A stretch of DNA of 64,000 bases from Streptomyces sp. NRRL WC-3618. GTDB lineage: Bacteria; Actinomycetota; Actinomycetes; Streptomycetales; Streptomycetaceae. Shown here in pieces: positions 62,675 through 64,000 of the stretch. The stretch lies in NCBI RefSeq assembly GCF_001280005.1, contig NZ_LGDW01000062.1, positions 32,055-96,054 on the forward strand, written 5' to 3'. Below the pieces are notes generated by a model that ran no database searches, was not told the DNA's origin, and saw only the letters and a program-made list of their open reading frames with translations. The translations under genes were made by a program, and so were the position numbers. Numbering within the stretch: the first letter of the stretch is position 1; each line of letters starts with the position of its first letter.

Positions 62675-62698
62675 GGGGCGTTTGCCTTGGCGGGTGCG

Positions 62699-63823
62699 TT
62701 AGTTCGGGTTCGGGGTCGTGGGCAATTCGTAGGCGTCCGCTATGAGTTCGTACGAGCGCAGGCGCAGGTCTCCCCGGTGGGCGTGGGAGACGAGCATCAA
62801 CTCGTCGGCTCCCGTGCGCTTTTGGAGGTCGTCCAGGCCGGCGCGGACCTCGTCCGCCGTGCCGTGGACGATGTTCGTCATCCAGGAACTGACGAACTCC
62901 CGTTCCATCGGACTGAATTCGTACGCCTCCACCTCCTCCGGCGCCGGGAACAGCCCCGGGCGGCCCGAGCGCAGGCGGGCCATGCTGAGGCCCAGGGCCA
63001 TTACCTGGCGGCGGGCCTCTTTCTCGTCGTCGGTGGCGAGAGCTGAGACGCCGATCAGGGCGTAGGGGGCGTCGAGGACTGCCGAGGGCTGGAAGGACTC
63101 ACGGTAGAGGTCCAGGGCCGGGACGGTGTTCTGCGCCGAGAAGTGGTGCGCGAAGGCGAAGGGCAGGCCGAGGACACCTGCCAGGCGCGCGCTGAAGCCG
63201 GAGGAGCCGAGCAGCCAGATGGGCGGGCGGTGGGTGGACTGGACTCCACCCGGCGACGTCGACTGGATCGGGCCGGGGATGGCGTGGATGCGGTGGTACG
63301 GGTGGCCGGCCGGGAAGTCGTCGTCCAGGAAGCGGGTCAGCTCGGCGAGTTGCTGGGGGAAGTCGTCGGCGCCCTCGTTGAGGCGATCCGTTCGGCGGAG
63401 GGCCGCGGCGGTGGCGCCGTCCGTGCCCGGGGCTCGGCCGAGGCCCAGGTCGATGCGGCCCGGTGCCATGGCTTCGAGGGTGCCGAACTGCTCCGCGATG
63501 ACCAAGGGGGCGTGGTTGGGGAGCATGACTCCGCCGGAGCCCAGGCGGATGCGGTGGGTGTGGGCGGCGAGGTGGGCGAGGATCACGGCGGGCGAGGAGG
63601 AGGCTACGCCGGGCATGGAGTGGTGTTCGGCGACCCAGTAGCGGTGGAAGCCGCGGGATTCGGTGAGGCGGGAGAGGGCGACGCTGGTTTGCAGGGCGTC
63701 GGTGGCGGTGTGGCCGGAGCCTACGGTGACCAGGTCGAGGACGGAGAGGGGGACGGGGGCGGTGCCCTGTGTCCTGCCCCGGATCTCGTCTGGCGTCGCG
63801 TCTGCCGTCTCGTCTGCGGTCAC
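62699..63823 (-). CDS. LLM-class flavin-dependent oxidoreductase
   Basis: A 374-residue luciferase-like monooxygenase. PLSVLDLVTVGSGHTATDAL, RGFHRYWVAEHHSMPGVASS and IRLGSGGVMLPNHAPLVIAEQ are signatures of the single-subunit LLM group with F/MN binding around GRIDLGLGRAPGTD. PIWLLGSSGFSARLAGVLGLPFAFAHHF and GTADEVRAGLDDLQ complete the barrel. The start MTADETADATPDEI is preceded by CAGGAGGCACCCACC. FMN or F420 use cannot be told by eye. It is convergent with cdgA, with 24 bases between stops. Confidence 0.9.
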   Translation of the reverse strand: MTADETADATPDEIRGRTQGTAPVPLSVLDLVTVGSGHTATDALQTSVALSRLTESRGFHRYWVAEHHSMPGVASSSPAVILAHLAAHTHRIRLGSGGVMLPNHAPLVIAEQFGTLEAMAPGRIDLGLGRAPGTDGATAAALRRTDRLNEGADDFPQQLAELTRFLDDDFPAGHPYHRIHAIPGPIQSTSPGGVQSTHRPPIWLLGSSGFSARLAGVLGLPFAFAHHFSAQNTVPALDLYRESFQPSAVLDAPYALIGVSALATDDEKEARRQVMALGLSMARLRSGRPGLFPAPEEVEAYEFSPMEREFVSSWMTNIVHGTADEVRAGLDDLQKRTGADELMLVSHAHRGDLRLRSYELIADAYELPTTPNPN

Positions 63824-63940
63824 GGTGGGTGCCTCCTGGTGCGTTTCCGTTACGGTGCGCTTCCTCGCCGGGGGGAACAGGAGGGGGGCTCCGTTTTATT
63901 CCGGGGGTGTTTTCGCCCCCGCCGCCCCTACCCGTCCCAT

Positions 63941-64000
63941 CCCGGGGCTGCCGCCCCCAGACCCCCGCTTCGGCCCTGAACGGGCCTCGTCCTCAAACGC
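63941..64000 (+). repeat. Dispersed GC-rich Streptomyces 3' repeat, cut by window edge
   Basis: GGGGCTGCCGCCCCCAGACC followed by CCCCGCTTCGGCCCTGAACGG and CCTCGTCCTCAAACGC matches a repeat I recall downstream of many Streptomyces genes. It includes short stems (GCCC...GGGC). It continues beyond the window. Confidence 0.55.

Overview
The window is chromosomal DNA from a Streptomyces species. The base composition is very GC-rich, with many long GC-frame shadow ORFs. Gene ends often overlap in ATGA/GTGA couplings, and GTG starts are common. Most directly, the window carries adpA with an in-frame TTA codon, next to orn. From memory, gene order resembles the part of the S. coelicolor chromosome from the acyl-CoA carboxylase/acdH genes, through glmS, adpA, orn and the cellobiose (ceb) operon, to cdgA. 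This is recollection, not a search. It is not S. coelicolor itself, because a roughly 9.7 kb insertion-like segment lies between tRNA-His and cebR.

Layout. 1-5.1 kb: a truncated TPP-dependent enzyme overlapping agmatinase (speB), a putative phosphatase, a TesB thioesterase and an LCAD-type acyl-CoA dehydrogenase. 5.2-11.7 kb: a TetR repressor, divergent across a twin operator from a leucine/branched-chain acyl-CoA catabolic operon (mccB-mccA-HMG-CoA lyase-acdH). 11.6-13.5 kb: a coupled polyprenyl synthetase and heme-oxygenase-like pair. 13.8-20.9 kb: an envelope-type cluster of epimerase, sensor kinase/response regulator, glycosyltransferase, DUF2064 transferase, methyltransferase, membrane protein and membrane molybdopterin oxidoreductase. 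21-28.6 kb: a secreted NlpC/P60 protein, a DUF4429/SHOCT protein, a Tat-exported purple acid phosphatase, glmS and a universal stress protein. 28.9-31.8 kb: a small membrane protein, adpA, orn and tRNA-His.

31.8-41.5 kb is accessory DNA: two pseudogenes, an IS5-type transposase remnant, a metallo-beta-lactamase-fold/hydrolase/SDR set, a large LuxR (LAL) regulator, a secreted RTX-like calcium-binding protein and a truncated membrane-protein fragment. 41.5-47.9 kb: cebR and cebEFG-bglC with two recognisable CebR operators. The second operator also contains the bglC ribosome-binding site. 48-52 kb: a spermidine-synthase-like protein, a small conserved protein, an NsdA-like regulator and a histidine phosphatase. 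52-57.9 kb: a PAP2 membrane protein, followed by an operon that reads as a split Dna2-like machine: a RecB-fold nuclease with an Fe-S cysteine signature, a barrel-containing protein, a 41-codon bridging ORF and an SF1 helicase. 58-64 kb: a prim-pol-like protein whose stop codon lies inside tRNA-Lys, an M6 metalloprotease, the c-di-GMP enzyme cdgA with BldD-like upstream sites, and a luciferase-like flavin oxidoreductase.

Two themes cross the window. Developmental control recurs: adpA with its bldA-dependent TTA, orn, an NsdA-like regulator and cdgA. The second is a repeated oddity at gene ends: in at least six genes the last codons plus the stop are tandemly duplicated just downstream of the true stop.
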